Counted from the stretch's first letter, positions 35,468 to 45,328 are shown. The stretch is 64,000 nt of DNA from Kaistia sp. 32K (GCF_016629525.1 NZ_AP024269.1:124001-188000); one strand, 5' to 3'. The notes: a model not told the origin generated them from the letters alone. A program made the numbers and translations.

Positions 35468-36577
35468 ATGTCCTCCGCACTCTTCACGCCCATTTCCCTG
35501 GGCGAATTCACCATTCCGAACCGCATCGCCATCGCGCCGATGTGCATGTATTCGGCCGATGACGGCTCGGCGACCGACTGGCATATCCAGCACTGGATGT
35601 CGCTCGCCATGTCGGGCGCCGGCATGATCACCTTCGAGGCGACCGGCGTCGAGCGGCGCGGCCGCATCTCGCTCGGCTGCCTCGGGCTCTATTCCGATGC
35701 CAACGAGGCGGCCATGGCGCGGGCGCTCGGCCCGGCGCGCCGTGTCGCGGCGCCCGGCGCCGTCTTCGGCGTCCAGCTCGGCCATGCCGGCCGCAAGGCG
35801 TCGACGCAGCTGCCCTGGCTCGGCGGCGGACCGCTGACGCCCGAGCAGGACGCCTGGCAGACGGTCGCGCCCTCGGCGGTTCCCTTCGCCCCCGGTTGGC
35901 CGACGCCCGACGCGCTCGACGAGGCGGGCATCGAGCGGATCGTCGCCGCCTTCGTCCAGGCGGCGGAGCGGGCGGCGCGCATCGGCCTCGATTTCGTCGA
36001 GCTGCATGGCGCGCACGGCTATCTGCTGAACGAGTTCCTGTCGCCTGTCTCGAACAAGCGCGGGGATCGCTGGGGCGGCAGCCTCGAAAACCGCATGCGG
36101 CTGATCCTGACGATCGCGCGCGCCGTGCGGGCCGTGCTGCCGGAGCGGATGTTCGTCGGCGCGCGGCTCTCGGTGACCGACTGGGTCGAGGGCGGCTTCT
36201 CGGTCGAGGAGGCGATCGCCGTCTCGGCGGCGCTGAAGGCGGAGGGCGTCGTCTATATCTGCGCGTCGAGCGGCGGCAACGCCTATGACCAGCAGATCCC
36301 GATCGGCCCGCTCTACCAGGTTGATTTCGCCGAGGCGGTCCGCAAGGGCGCCGGCATCCCGACGCGGGCGGTCGGGCTGATCACCACGCCGGCCGAGGCC
36401 GAAGGGGTGCTGCGTGAGGGCAGGGCGGACATGGTGGCGCTGGCGCGCGCCATTCTCGCCGATCCGCGCTGGCCCTGGCGCGCCGCCTACGAGCTCGGCG
36501 AGGAAGCCTATGCGCCGCCGCAATATGTCCGCAGCCTGACGACGGTGAAGCACTGGGTGGTCGACGAAGACGACTAG
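35468..36577 (+). CDS. NADH:flavin oxidoreductase of the YqjM class
   Basis: 369 residues; an Old Yellow Enzyme relative reducing activated alkenes. The N-terminus IPNRIAIAPMCMYSADDGSA has the redox Cys of YqjM-type enzymes; GHAGRKAS and ELHGAHGYLLNEFLSPVSNK (HxxH pair) identify the thermophilic-like subgroup, distinct from the NemA-like gene at 17255. Preceded by 94 bases, it may be in the msrA transcript. A bidirectional terminator follows. Confidence 0.93.
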   Translation: MSSALFTPISLGEFTIPNRIAIAPMCMYSADDGSATDWHIQHWMSLAMSGAGMITFEATGVERRGRISLGCLGLYSDANEAAMARALGPARRVAAPGAVFGVQLGHAGRKASTQLPWLGGGPLTPEQDAWQTVAPSAVPFAPGWPTPDALDEAGIERIVAAFVQAAERAARIGLDFVELHGAHGYLLNEFLSPVSNKRGDRWGGSLENRMRLILTIARAVRAVLPERMFVGARLSVTDWVEGGFSVEEAIAVSAALKAEGVVYICASSGGNAYDQQIPIGPLYQVDFAEAVRKGAGIPTRAVGLITTPAEAEGVLREGRADMVALARAILADPRWPWRAAYELGEEAYAPPQYVRSLTTVKHWVVDEDD

Positions 36578-36600
36578 CAGCGTTTGCTGCCCGCCTTGAG

Positions 36601-36635
36601 AAAGGGGCGCTCCGGTTTCCGGGGCGCCCCTTTTT
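36601..36635. terminator. Bidirectional intrinsic terminator
   Basis: AAAGGGGCGC...GCGCCCCTTTTT: a long stem with a TTT loop and T-runs on both strands, between the convergent YqjM-like and mepA genes. Confidence 0.9.
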
Positions 36636-36645
36636 GCTGTTCGCT

Positions 36646-37647
36646 TCAGTGCAGCGTGCCGGTTACCGGCATGTCGGTCGGGTTCTCGACATCGGCGCCC
36701 TGGCCGCCGTCATAGGACATCGCCGCCGCCGGTTCCGGCTCCGGCGTGATGCCGGGGGGAGCCCCGATCAGCACCTGGCGGCAGGCGGCCGGCAGGTCGG
36801 CCAGCATCATCGGCCGCGGCTTGACGGTCGGCTTGGTCGGCTGAGTCGGCTTGGTGGGCTTCGGCGGCTGCAGCCAGGCATCCAGCTCGGGTCCGCAGCC
36901 GTCGCCGGGCGGCGGCGCCTTCTGCGGAACGCAGCTCGCCATGCCGGGCGGGCAATCGAGCCGGACGTGGAAGTGGTAGGTGTGGCCCCACCACGGCCGC
37001 ACCTTGTTGAGCCAGGCGCGGTCGGGCCCCGCGCCCTCGCAGAGCGCCTTCTTGATCGCGGGATTGACGAAGATGCGGGCGACGCGCGGGTCGAGCGCGG
37101 CGCGGCGGATCAGCTTCTGCTGGCCCATGGTCCAGACGGAGCGGTCGATCTTGCGCTCCTTCTCGTTGACCATCGAGGTAGCCGCCATCTTCTCGCGCTC
37201 GTCGCGCGACAGCGTCCGGTTCGGCATCGGCGTCAGCCAGAGATCGACGTCGAGGCCGATCTGGTGGCTGGCGTGTCCCGTGCGGGCCGGGCCGCCGCGC
37301 GGCTGGCCCATGTCGCCGACCAAGAGCCCCGGCCAGCCGTCCTTGGCCTTGGCGTCATGGGCGAGCTTCTCGGTGAAGGCGATCAGTTCCGGCGTGCCCC
37401 AGTTGCGGTTGCGCGACAGGCGCATCGCCTGCCATTGCGGACCGTTCACCGGCAGCGCCACGGCGCCGGCGAGGCAGCCCTTGGCGTAGGAGCCGATGGC
37501 GCGCGCCTCGAGCGGGATCGGTGTCTTGACGTCGCCGAACAGGACCTTGGCCGGCGTCGTGTCGACATTGTCGGCCGAGGCCGGCGCCATCGCGGCGAGC
37601 GGCAGCCAGATGGATAGCGCCAGCGCGCGGATCGGCTTTTTCAGCAT
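36646..37647 (-). CDS. mepA: Penicillin-insensitive murein endopeptidase
   Basis: 333 residues with a signal peptide (about 1-25). Cleaves D-Ala-meso-DAP cross-links in the periplasm. LAS-family zinc ligands are visible in ASHQIGLDVDLW and HTYHFHVRLDC. The C-terminal half is unusual: a Pro/Thr/Lys-rich linker with PTKP-type repeats (near 258-275) and a tail of unknown role. Terminator at the 3' end. Confidence 0.95.
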   Translation of the reverse strand: MLKKPIRALALSIWLPLAAMAPASADNVDTTPAKVLFGDVKTPIPLEARAIGSYAKGCLAGAVALPVNGPQWQAMRLSRNRNWGTPELIAFTEKLAHDAKAKDGWPGLLVGDMGQPRGGPARTGHASHQIGLDVDLWLTPMPNRTLSRDEREKMAATSMVNEKERKIDRSVWTMGQQKLIRRAALDPRVARIFVNPAIKKALCEGAGPDRAWLNKVRPWWGHTYHFHVRLDCPPGMASCVPQKAPPPGDGCGPELDAWLQPPKPTKPTQPTKPTVKPRPMMLADLPAACRQVLIGAPPGITPEPEPAAAMSYDGGQGADVENPTDMPVTGTLH

Positions 37648-37943
37648 GATGACACCTTCACGTTCAGCGCTCCCCTCGTCGCAGTATCGGCGATCTTGAT
37701 TGACGATTTATCAACCATCCCGGCCGACCCGCGCGGCGTGCGATTTGGACGAATTTTCCAGAATGCCGGGCTCGTCGGCGAGCTGCGGAAATGGATTGTC
37801 GAAAGGACGGTAATTGTTGGATGATTGCACTCAATCCCGACCAGATTCCGCAATTGACCCGTCATGCGGCCATGCGATACTCGGCGCCGATCTCGTCTCG
37901 GAGCGGCGCGCTCCGTAAGCAACCTGTTGAAGGAAAACGGAAA

Positions 37944-38591
37944 ATGGCACTCAATCTTGGGGACGTCGTTCCCGACTTCACCGCTGACACGACGGAAGGC
38001 AAGATCTCGTTCCACGAATGGCTCGGCGACAGCTGGGGCGTGCTGTTCTCGCATCCGAAGAACTTCACGCCGGTCTGCACCACCGAGCTCGGCGCCGTCG
38101 CCAGGCTGAAGCCCGAATTCGACAAGCGCGGCGTCAAGGTGCTGGGCCTGTCGGTCGACAAGCTTACCAATCACGACCAGTGGATCAGCGACATCCGCGA
38201 CACGACCGGCGCGACGCTGAACTTCCCGCTCATCGCCGACGAGGACAAGAGCGTCTCGAATCTGTACGGCATGATCCATCCCAACGCCTCCGACACGACG
38301 ACGGTCCGCTCGGTCTTCGTCATCGGCCCCGACAAGAAGCTGAAGCTGACGCTGACCTATCCCGCCTCGACCGGGCGGAATTTTGACGAAATCATCCGCG
38401 TCATCGACAGCCTGCAGCTGACGGCCAAGTTCTCGGTCGCGACGCCGGTCGACTGGAAGCAGGGCGAGGACGTCATCATCGTCCCGTCCGTTTCCGACGA
38501 GGCGGCGAAGGAGAAGTTCCCGGGCGGCTGGAAGACGCTGAAGCCCTATCTGCGCTTCGTGCCGCAGCCGGCCGCCAGCAAGACGAGCTGA
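37944..38591 (+). CDS. 1-Cys peroxiredoxin (Prx6 class)
   Basis: 215 residues. The peroxidatic Cys lies in FSHPKNFTPVCTTELG (about residue 47); the C-terminal extension KFSVATPVDWKQGEDVIIVP is typical of Prx6-type enzymes. Reduces hydroperoxides in the cytoplasm. The start at 37944 has AGGA upstream; the open frame before it is not coding. A terminator follows. Confidence 0.95.
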   Translation: MALNLGDVVPDFTADTTEGKISFHEWLGDSWGVLFSHPKNFTPVCTTELGAVARLKPEFDKRGVKVLGLSVDKLTNHDQWISDIRDTTGATLNFPLIADEDKSVSNLYGMIHPNASDTTTVRSVFVIGPDKKLKLTLTYPASTGRNFDEIIRVIDSLQLTAKFSVATPVDWKQGEDVIIVPSVSDEAAKEKFPGGWKTLKPYLRFVPQPAASKTS

Positions 38592-38617
38592 TCGTCGCTC
38601 GCCAGCATGTCTTTGAG

Positions 38618-38650
38618 AGGCGTCGGCATCGGCCGGCGCCTTTCTTTTTG
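38618..38650 (+). terminator. Intrinsic terminator of the peroxiredoxin gene
   Basis: AGGCGTCGG...CCGGCGCCT stem followed by TTTCTTTTT, 27 bases after the stop. Confidence 0.8.
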
Positions 38651-38693
38651 GGTCTTTTGGGTCTTTCTTTGGGGGCAGGGCCGCGCCCGAGCG

Positions 38694-39161
38694 TCAGGCG
38701 ATGGCCAGGATCTCCGCGTCCTGGCTGCCGATCGTGAACTCGTCGCCCACATGGCGGCCGAGCACCGCCTGCGCCAGCGGCGAAACATGCGAGACGGTTC
38801 CCTTGTTGGGATCGGCCTCGTCCTCGCCGACGATCCGGTAGGTCTGCCGTCGCCCGTCCTCGCGCAGAATCGTCACCGTGGAGCCGAACTGGGCCGTCTC
38901 GTTGTCGTCGGAAGGCGCTACCGGCATGGCGCTCGCGCGGCGCTGCTGCCAATAGCGCTGGTCGCGGGCAAGCGCCGGGATCGCCATCGTGTCTTCGGCG
39001 TCGCGCGCGGCGGCGAGGGCTTCGTCGAGACGCGCGAGCTCCGCCTCGATGGCGGCGAGCCCTTCCCGGGTGACGAGGTTCGGATGCGGCGAGACGGGCC
39101 GTTCCGGCAAGCCGTCATCCCCATGGTCCGCGTCGTCTTCCTTCACGAAGGCCCTGCTCAT
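38694..39161 (-). CDS. GreA/GreB-type transcript-cleavage factor
   Basis: 155 residues. N-terminal MSRAFVKEDDADHGDDG resembles alphaproteobacterial GreB-like proteins, followed by an Ala/Glu coiled coil (about 30-75) with acidic residues for RNA-polymerase cleavage stimulation, and an FKBP-like C-terminal domain (VSPLAQAVLGRHVGDEF). It rescues backtracked RNA polymerase. The start at 39161 is chosen for the MSRAFVKE motif. It lies 147 bases downstream of lepA on the same strand. Confidence 0.85.
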   Translation of the reverse strand: MSRAFVKEDDADHGDDGLPERPVSPHPNLVTREGLAAIEAELARLDEALAAARDAEDTMAIPALARDQRYWQQRRASAMPVAPSDDNETAQFGSTVTILREDGRRQTYRIVGEDEADPNKGTVSHVSPLAQAVLGRHVGDEFTIGSQDAEILAIA

Positions 39162-39242
39162 GCCGGGATGGTAGGACCGTCCCGGCGCGCCGTCCACCGC
39201 GAACGTCCCCGCCATCGGCTGGCCCGGGGGCCCGCTCTCATG

Positions 39243-39277
39243 AAAATGGCCGCTCCGAGGGCGATCGGAACGGCCAT
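39243..39277 (-). terminator. Terminator-like hairpin after lepA
   Basis: On the minus strand ATGGCCG and CGGCCAT enclose a second stem, followed by TTTTCA, just downstream of the lepA stop. Confidence 0.6.
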
Positions 39278-39308
39278 ATCGAATTGGATCGAGCGGCAAG
39301 CGCCGGGA

Positions 39309-41114
39309 TCAATCGTCCATCTTCAGCGCGGCGATGAAGGCTTCCTGCGGGATGTCGACCTTGCCGAACTGCCGCATCTTGCGCTTGCCTTCCTTCTGCT
39401 TGTCCAGAAGCTTGCGCTTACGCGTGATGTCGCCGCCATAGCACTTCGCCGTCACGTCCTTGCGCATGGCGCGCACGGTCTCGCGGGCGATGATCTTGCC
39501 GCCGATCGCGGCCTGGATCGGAATGACGAACAGATGCTGCGGGATCAGGTCCTTCAGCTTCTCGCACATGGCGCGGCCGCGCCGCTCCGCCTGGGTGCGG
39601 TGCACCAGCATCGACAGCGCGTCGACCGGCTCGCCATTGACGAGGATCTGCAGCTTGACCAGGTCGCCGGGGCGGTGGTCGGTCAGGTGGTAGTCGAACG
39701 AGGCATAGCCCTTCGAGATCGACTTCAGCCGGTCGTAGAAGTCGAACACGACCTCGTTGAGCGGCAGGTCGTAGGTGACCATGGCGCGGGTGCCGACATA
39801 GGACAGGTCGGACTGGACGCCGCGCCGCTCCTGGCAGAGCTTCAGGATCGCGCCGAGATATTCGTCCGGCGTCAGGATCGTGGCGCGGATCCAGGGCTCG
39901 GCGATCTCCTCGATCTTCATCACGTCCGGCATGTCGGCCGGATTGTGCAGGTCGATCTCGCTGCCGTCGGTCATCTGGATCTTGTAGATGACCGAGGGCG
40001 CGGTCGCGATCAGGTCGAGGTTGAACTCGCGCTCCAGCCGCTCCTGGATGATTTCCAGATGCAGCAGGCCGAGGAAACCGCAGCGGAAGCCGAAGCCGAG
40101 CGCTGCCGAGGATTCCATCTCGAACGAGAACGACGCGTCGTTGAGGCGCAGGCGCCCCATCGCGGCGCGCAGCTCCTCGAAATCGGCGGCGTCGACCGGG
40201 AACAGGCCGCAGAACACCACCGGCTGCGCCGGCTTGAAGCCCGGCAGCGCCTCGGCCGTCGGCTTCTTGTCGTCGGTGATCGTATCGCCGACGCGGGTAT
40301 CCGCGACTTCCTTGATCGAGGCGGTCAGGAAGCCGATCTCGCCTGGCCCGAGGCTGTCGACGGGCACCAGCTTCGGCGTGAAATAGCCGACGCGCTCGAC
40401 GTCATAGACGGCGTCGGCGCCCATCATGCGGATGCGCATGCCCTTCTTCAGGTGGCCGTCGATGACGCGGATCAGCACGATGACGCCGAGATAGGAATCG
40501 TACCAGCTGTCGACGAGCATCGCCTTCAGCGGCGCCTCGGCGTCGCCCTTCGGCGGCGGCAGGCGGGTGACGATCGCCTCCAGCACGTCGGGAATGCCGA
40601 TGCCGGTCTTGGCCGAGATGAGCACGGCGTCGGAGGCGTCGATGCCGATCACTTCCTCGATCTGCGCCTTGATGCGGTCGGGCTCGGCCGCCGGCAGGTC
40701 GATCTTGTTCAGGATCGGCAGGATCTCGAGGTCGTTGTCGATCGCCTGGTAGACGTTCGCCAGCGTCTGCGCCTCGACGCCCTGCGACGCGTCGACGACG
40801 AGCAGCGCGCCTTCGCAGGCGGCGAGCGACCGCGACACCTCATAGGCGAAGTCGACGTGGCCGGGCGTGTCCATCAGATTCAGGATGTAGGTCTTGCCAT
40901 CCTTGGCCTTGTAGTCGAGCCGGACGGTCTGCGCCTTGATGGTGATGCCGCGCTCGCGCTCGATGTCCATCGAGTCGAGCACCTGCTCCTTCATCTCGCG
41001 ATCGGACAGGCCGCCGGTCGCCTGGATCAATCGGTCGGCAAGCGTCGACTTGCCGTGATCGATATGGGCGACGATGGAGAAATTGCGGATGTTGTCTTGC
41101 GCCGAGGTGCTCAT
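39309..41114 (-). CDS. lepA: Elongation factor 4 (back-translocating GTPase)
   Basis: 601 residues. GTPase G1 motif AHIDHGKST at about 16-24, G3 DTPGHVDF, G4 NKIDLPAA, then EF-G-like domains and the LepA-specific C-terminal domain ending in [19 protein letters not shown]. It acts on ribosomes under stress. The long open frame on the opposite strand across this gene is a GC-rich shadow. Confidence 0.98.
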   Translation of the reverse strand: MSTSAQDNIRNFSIVAHIDHGKSTLADRLIQATGGLSDREMKEQVLDSMDIERERGITIKAQTVRLDYKAKDGKTYILNLMDTPGHVDFAYEVSRSLAACEGALLVVDASQGVEAQTLANVYQAIDNDLEILPILNKIDLPAAEPDRIKAQIEEVIGIDASDAVLISAKTGIGIPDVLEAIVTRLPPPKGDAEAPLKAMLVDSWYDSYLGVIVLIRVIDGHLKKGMRIRMMGADAVYDVERVGYFTPKLVPVDSLGPGEIGFLTASIKEVADTRVGDTITDDKKPTAEALPGFKPAQPVVFCGLFPVDAADFEELRAAMGRLRLNDASFSFEMESSAALGFGFRCGFLGLLHLEIIQERLEREFNLDLIATAPSVIYKIQMTDGSEIDLHNPADMPDVMKIEEIAEPWIRATILTPDEYLGAILKLCQERRGVQSDLSYVGTRAMVTYDLPLNEVVFDFYDRLKSISKGYASFDYHLTDHRPGDLVKLQILVNGEPVDALSMLVHRTQAERRGRAMCEKLKDLIPQHLFVIPIQAAIGGKIIARETVRAMRKDVTAKCYGGDITRKRKLLDKQKEGKRKMRQFGKVDIPQEAFIAALKMDD

Positions 41115-41168
41115 GGCGCGCTCAATAGCATCAAGGATGTTGGCCGCAAAGCGCTGAAACGTGCCTTT

Positions 41169-42077
41169 TCAACGCCGGTCGGCATGAAGAACGCCGAGCG
41201 CGCTCGCGCGGGCGACGATTCGGTCGGCGAGTTCCGCCACCAGGGGGCGCGAAAGCGCGTCGGACGCGCCGGCGACAAGGGCCGAATCCCGCCAGATCGG
41301 CGGCATGTCGATCGGCGCCAGGTCGACCAGTTCGCCGCGCGCGAGCTCGTCGGCGATCCCCGCCTCCAGCAGATGGCCGATCGCGTCGCCGCTGGCGATC
41401 AGCGCGCGCCCCGAGCCAAACAGCACCTCCGACGCCGTCCGGGCCCGATGCCGCAGCGACGTGACGGCGTCGGGCGTCACCTGCCACCAGTAGAACGAAA
41501 GAAAATGCGGCGCGACGGCGAAGACGCGGTCGAGGGTCGGCGCCGGCCCGATCTCGCGGGCGAGCGCGGGTGCGGCGGCCAGCACCGCCTTCTCGCGGAT
41601 GATCGCGATCGGCTCCAGCGTCTCCAGCAGCGGATCGAAATTCGGCCAGCCCATGATGGCGAGATCGATGCGGCGGTCGTGCAGCCATTCGGCAATGTCG
41701 CGGTGCCGGCCCTCCTGGAACAGCAGCTCGACACGGGGATGGGCGCGCATGAAATCGAGCACGGGCGGCGTCGCCAGCGGATCGACGAGGCTGCGCAAGG
41801 AGGCGAGCGCGATGCGGCCGCGGTCGACATTGCGCAGCGCATCCTCGCTTTCGAGCAGGGTGGCGAGAACGCGACGGGCATAGGGCAGGAAGGTCGCGCC
41901 GCGCTCGGTCAGCTCGACTTTTCGCCCGCGCGTGAACAACGTCCCGCCGACATGGCTCTCCAGCGTGCGGATGCGGGTCGATATCGTCGCCTGGGTCACG
42001 TTCATCCGGGCGGCCGCCTTGGTGAAGCTGCCGTCGCGCACGATCCGGTCAAAGCTGCGAAGCTGATCGATATCCAT
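41169..42077 (-). CDS. LysR-family transcriptional regulator
   Basis: 302 residues, beginning MDIDQLRSFDRIVRDGSFTK with a winged helix at about 4-62, then an effector domain (WWQVTPDAVTSLRHR). Divergent from a GNAT acetyltransferase gene; the 103-bp region between them holds the inverted repeat at 42117-42139. The target may be the acetyltransferase pair. Confidence 0.9.
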   Translation of the reverse strand: MDIDQLRSFDRIVRDGSFTKAAARMNVTQATISTRIRTLESHVGGTLFTRGRKVELTERGATFLPYARRVLATLLESEDALRNVDRGRIALASLRSLVDPLATPPVLDFMRAHPRVELLFQEGRHRDIAEWLHDRRIDLAIMGWPNFDPLLETLEPIAIIREKAVLAAAPALAREIGPAPTLDRVFAVAPHFLSFYWWQVTPDAVTSLRHRARTASEVLFGSGRALIASGDAIGHLLEAGIADELARGELVDLAPIDMPPIWRDSALVAGASDALSRPLVAELADRIVARASALGVLHADRR

Positions 42078-42116
42078 AAAGAATGTTTATGCTCGATTTC
42101 AATTTTTGCTATCGAC

Positions 42117-42139
42117 CGAGTTTATCATTGACAAACTCG
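42117..42139. promoter_or_regulatory. Inverted repeat CGAGTTT-N9-AAACTCG
   Basis: Perfect 7-base arms separated by nine bases, between the LysR gene and the divergent acetyltransferase gene. Fits a LysR binding site in position and size. Confidence 0.5.
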
Positions 42140-42180
42140 ATCCAGAAGCCTGTTTTTGGCGCGGAACCCATGGAGACGTG

Positions 42181-42699
42181 ATGGCTTCGGTCCTTCGAAA
42201 GCTGGATGCCGCCGAGGCGCGCGCGGCGATCCCCGTGCTTGCCGACATGATCGTCGACGCCGTCGCGAACGGGGCCTCGGTCAATTTTCTGGCCGGCCTC
42301 ACGCAGGCCGACGCCGCCGCCTTCTGGCAGGGCCAGATGGACGGTATCGAGGCCGGCGGCCGCGTGCTCGTCGTCGCGGAGCTGGACGGCCGCATCGTCG
42401 GGACGGTCGTCGTCACCCATGCGCCGCAGCCGAACGCCCCGCACCGCGCCGAGATCGGCAAGATGCTGGTCCATTCGAGCGCCCGGCGGCGCGGCTTCGG
42501 CCGGCAATTGCTCGCGGCGGCCGAGGCCGTCGCGCGCGAGGCCGGCAAAACGCTGCTGCACCTCGATACCCAGACCGGGTCGGCCGGCGAGGCGCTCTAC
42601 CGCGCCACCGGCTGGACCGAGATGGGCGTGATGCCCGATCATGCCCTCACGCCGGACCGCCGGCTGGCCGCCACCACCTTCTTCTACAAAGCAATCTGA
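42181..42699 (+). CDS. GNAT-family N-acetyltransferase
   Basis: 172 residues, MASVLRKLDAAEARAAIPVL at the start. The acetyl-CoA-binding segment is MLVHSSARRRGFGRQLLAA near 101-119, followed by ALYRATGWTEMG. The acceptor is unknown. The 11-base spacing to the next acetyltransferase gene indicates an operon. Confidence 0.88.
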   Translation: MASVLRKLDAAEARAAIPVLADMIVDAVANGASVNFLAGLTQADAAAFWQGQMDGIEAGGRVLVVAELDGRIVGTVVVTHAPQPNAPHRAEIGKMLVHSSARRRGFGRQLLAAAEAVAREAGKTLLHLDTQTGSAGEALYRATGWTEMGVMPDHALTPDRRLAATTFFYKAI

Positions 42700-42710
42700 T
42701 CGGCTCGACC

Positions 42711-43205
42711 ATGACTTTGATCCGCCCGGCCACCGAGGCCGACGTTCCCGCCATTCTCGCGATCTACAACGACGCCGTGCTCCACACGAATGCGATCTGG
42801 AACGACGACGTCGTCGATCTCGACAATCGCCTCGCCTGGTTCGCGGCGCGGCAGGCGCAGGGCTATCCGGTGCTGGTGGCGGTCGAGGACGAGACGGTGC
42901 TCGGCTATGCGAGCTATGGCGATTTCCGCGCCTTCCAGGGCTATCGCTTCACCATCGAGAATTCGATCTACGTCGCCAGCGACGCGCGCGGCAAGGGCGC
43001 CGGCACGGCGCTGCTCGGCGCGCTGGTCGAGCATGCGGCGGCGAATGGCAAGCATGTCATGGTCGCCGGCATCGAGGCGGGCAACAGCGTGTCGATCCGC
43101 CTGCACGAGCGGCACGGCTTCGTCGAGACCGCGCGCATGCCGCAGCTCGGCTTCAAGTTCGGCCGCTATCTCGATCTCGTCTTCATGCAGAAGACGCTGG
43201 ACTGA
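42711..43205 (+). CDS. Phosphinothricin acetyltransferase-like GNAT enzyme
   Basis: 164 residues of the Pat/Bar/YncA group (IRPATEADVPAILAIYNDAV; ENSIYVASDARGKGAGTALL; GNSVSIRLHERHGFVE). Such enzymes acetylate phosphinothricin, methionine sulfoximine or related amino acids; the natural substrate here is unknown. Second gene of the acetyltransferase pair. Confidence 0.9.
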   Translation: MTLIRPATEADVPAILAIYNDAVLHTNAIWNDDVVDLDNRLAWFAARQAQGYPVLVAVEDETVLGYASYGDFRAFQGYRFTIENSIYVASDARGKGAGTALLGALVEHAAANGKHVMVAGIEAGNSVSIRLHERHGFVETARMPQLGFKFGRYLDLVFMQKTLD

Positions 43206-43211
43206 CGGACG

Positions 43212-44345
43212 CTAGGTCGCCAGCGCCCGCGCCCGCATGGCAAGCGCCGCGCCGTCGGCGACCGCCGCGTAGGCGACGGCCTTCTTGCGGAAGGCGATGA
43301 AGGCCGGATGGACCTCCTTGGCCATCGGGCTTGCGTCGCCGATCTCGGTCAGCACGTCGGCCGAGGTCTTGGCAAGCGCCGCGATCACCGGCTCGGGGAA
43401 GCTCTTCACCGCGGTGCCGCGCTCGATCAGCATCGGCAGGGCGAGGATGTTGTTGGCGGTGAAGTCGGCGGAGGTCTCGATCGCCGCCGCCTGCGCCGCC
43501 GTCCGGACGACGGTCTGGAGGTCGTTGGGCAGCGTCTCGAAGGCGGCCTTGTTGACGGTCAGCTCCAGGCTGGTCGCCAGTTCATGGAAGGCCGGCATGT
43601 AGCAGAAGGGCGCGGCGCGCGGCAGGTTGAGGGCGAGATCGTTCCACGGCCCGGCCCATTCGGCGGCGTCGATCGTGCCGGATTCGAGCGCGGCGGCGAT
43701 GTCGTCCTGCGGCAGCAGCACCGGATTGGCGCCGAGCCGCTTCAACACTTCCGCGCCGAGCCCGGTGATGCGGATGGCGAGGCCCTTGAAGTCTTCCGGC
43801 TTCTGGATCTCGCGCTTGAACCAGCCCGCCGCCTGCGGCCCGGTCGAGCCGGCATAGAAGGGCAGCACGCCGAACGGCTCGTAGGCGCGTTCCCAAAGCG
43901 CCTGGCCGCCGGCGGCGCCGAGCCAGGCGGCATGCTCATTGACCGTCAAGCCGAACGGCACGCCGGAGAAATAGTGGAAGGCCGGATCCTTCGCCGCCCA
44001 GAAGAAGGGCGAGCCATGGCCCATCTCCGCCTTGCCGTTCGATACGGCGTCGAACACCTGGCTCGGCGCCACCAGTTCGCCGGCGGCGAAAAGCTGCACC
44101 GTCAGGCGGCCGTCAGACAGCGTGGCGATCCGCTCCACCAGCCGCTGCGCGCTGATGCCGACGCCGGGCGTGTCCTTGGGCCAGACGGTGGCCATCTTCC
44201 AGACGAGGCGGTCGGCCGCGCGCGCGATCGACGGTGTGGCGAGCGACGACATGGCGAGCGAAGGTATGGCGAGGCTCGAGCCGAGGCCGGCGACCCCGAC
44301 CCCGAACAACTGCCGCCTATCGATCTTCGTCCGTTCCCGCACCAT
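43212..44345 (-). CDS. TRAP-transporter solute receptor (DctP family), Tat-exported
   Basis: 377 residues. The twin-arginine signal DRRQLFGVGVAG lies at 9-20, and the signal region contains three near-repeats of five residues (LAIPS, LAMSS, LATPS). The mature part has DctP hallmarks (MATVWPKDTPGVGISAQRLV; GSTGPQAAGWF; SGTIDAAEWAGPWNDLALNL), the last resembling receptors for keto-acids or lactate. No DctQ or DctM membrane genes flank it, so it is an orphan receptor here. Confidence 0.88.
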   Translation of the reverse strand: MVRERTKIDRRQLFGVGVAGLGSSLAIPSLAMSSLATPSIARAADRLVWKMATVWPKDTPGVGISAQRLVERIATLSDGRLTVQLFAAGELVAPSQVFDAVSNGKAEMGHGSPFFWAAKDPAFHYFSGVPFGLTVNEHAAWLGAAGGQALWERAYEPFGVLPFYAGSTGPQAAGWFKREIQKPEDFKGLAIRITGLGAEVLKRLGANPVLLPQDDIAAALESGTIDAAEWAGPWNDLALNLPRAAPFCYMPAFHELATSLELTVNKAAFETLPNDLQTVVRTAAQAAAIETSADFTANNILALPMLIERGTAVKSFPEPVIAALAKTSADVLTEIGDASPMAKEVHPAFIAFRKKAVAYAAVADGAALAMRARALAT

Positions 44346-44455
44346 GCGATCCTCTCGAGAAAATCCGACTACAGCCTAGCAGCGCTGAACGGTGGCTGAA
44401 CACCTATCTGGCGAGCGTGAACAGAATACTCCATCCCTTGACGGGACCAGCGGGA

Positions 44456-44809
44456 ATGGCCAGTTTCAACGCCGTGGAAACCGTCAGGCGTTTCGTCGCC
44501 CTTCTTGTCGTGGTTGCAAGCCTGGTGCTGATGCCGGGCGGATGGACCGCTGCCCAGGCCATGCCGGACCATGGTGGGGTGAGCGGATGTCCGCATTCCG
44601 TCCTGCAGGATCCCGGCGGCGCGCCCGCGCACAAGCCCATCGGCCTGCCGACGATGCCGCAATGTTGTTACGCCCTGCCGACCTTCGCGCTCGTCGGCGT
44701 GGCCGGCCAGGCGATGCCGGTCCTCGCCGGGGACGCGTTTCGCCCGCTCTCGGATGCCATGCCGACGCCGCTCGCGATCGGCCCCGACGTGCCGCCGCCG
44801 CGCGCCTGA
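44456..44809 (+). CDS. Small exported Cys/His-containing protein
   Basis: 117 residues; ATG at 44456, with a GTG 13 codons upstream as alternative. A hydrophobic N-terminal segment (VALLVVVASLVLMPGGW) is a signal or anchor. The rest has GCPHS and a CCYA pair, similar in layout to the protein at 18575. Its position 84 bases before a DUF305 gene suggests metal handling, but no domain is recognised. Confidence 0.6.
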   Translation: MASFNAVETVRRFVALLVVVASLVLMPGGWTAAQAMPDHGGVSGCPHSVLQDPGGAPAHKPIGLPTMPQCCYALPTFALVGVAGQAMPVLAGDAFRPLSDAMPTPLAIGPDVPPPRA

Positions 44810-44893
44810 TCGTTCGCGCATTTCCATCGCGCCGGCGCCCGCGGGCCGTCGCCGGCGATTCATCTGGCCCGTCTCCATCACAGAGAAACGATC

Positions 44894-45307
44894 ATGAAAT
44901 CCTTTCTGACGATCGCGGCCGTCGCCGCCACCTTCGCCCTCTCGCCGCTTTCGGCCTCGGCCGAAGAGGCCATGGACCATAGCAAGATGGACCACGGCAA
45001 GATGCACCATGGCGCCATGGGCGAGGAAAAGGCTGACGACACCGCATCGACCAAGGCGTTCCGCGCGGCCGACAAGGCCATGATGGAGGGCATGGCGATC
45101 GACTATTCGGGCAATGCCGATGTCGATTTCATCCGCGCCATGATTCCGCATCATGAAGGTGCCGTCGCCATGGCCGAGATCGAGCTCCAGTTCGGCAAGG
45201 ACCCGGAGGCGAGGAAGCTCGCGAAGGCCATCATCAAGGCCCAGAACGAAGAGATCGCCTTCATGAAGGACTGGCTCGCCAAGAACGACAGCAAGAAGAG
45301 CGACTAG
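44894..45307 (+). CDS. DUF305 exported metal-type protein (CopM-like)
   Basis: 137 residues. A signal peptide covers residues 1-23, then a Met/His-rich segment [16 protein letters not shown]. The DUF305 four-helix core contains [20 protein letters not shown] and [19 protein letters not shown]. Related proteins bind copper in the periplasm. The gene follows the small Cys protein and may share its transcript. Confidence 0.9.
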   Translation: MKSFLTIAAVAATFALSPLSASAEEAMDHSKMDHGKMHHGAMGEEKADDTASTKAFRAADKAMMEGMAIDYSGNADVDFIRAMIPHHEGAVAMAEIELQFGKDPEARKLAKAIIKAQNEEIAFMKDWLAKNDSKKSD

Positions 45308-45328
45308 CTTTCCGCAGCTGTAATGGCT

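Noticed and set aside
38607..42131. Very long open frame on the plus strand across lepA and the LysR gene
   Set aside because: It is antisense to well-conserved genes, rich in Arg, Ala, Gly and His, and has no domain; a GC-rich codon shadow.
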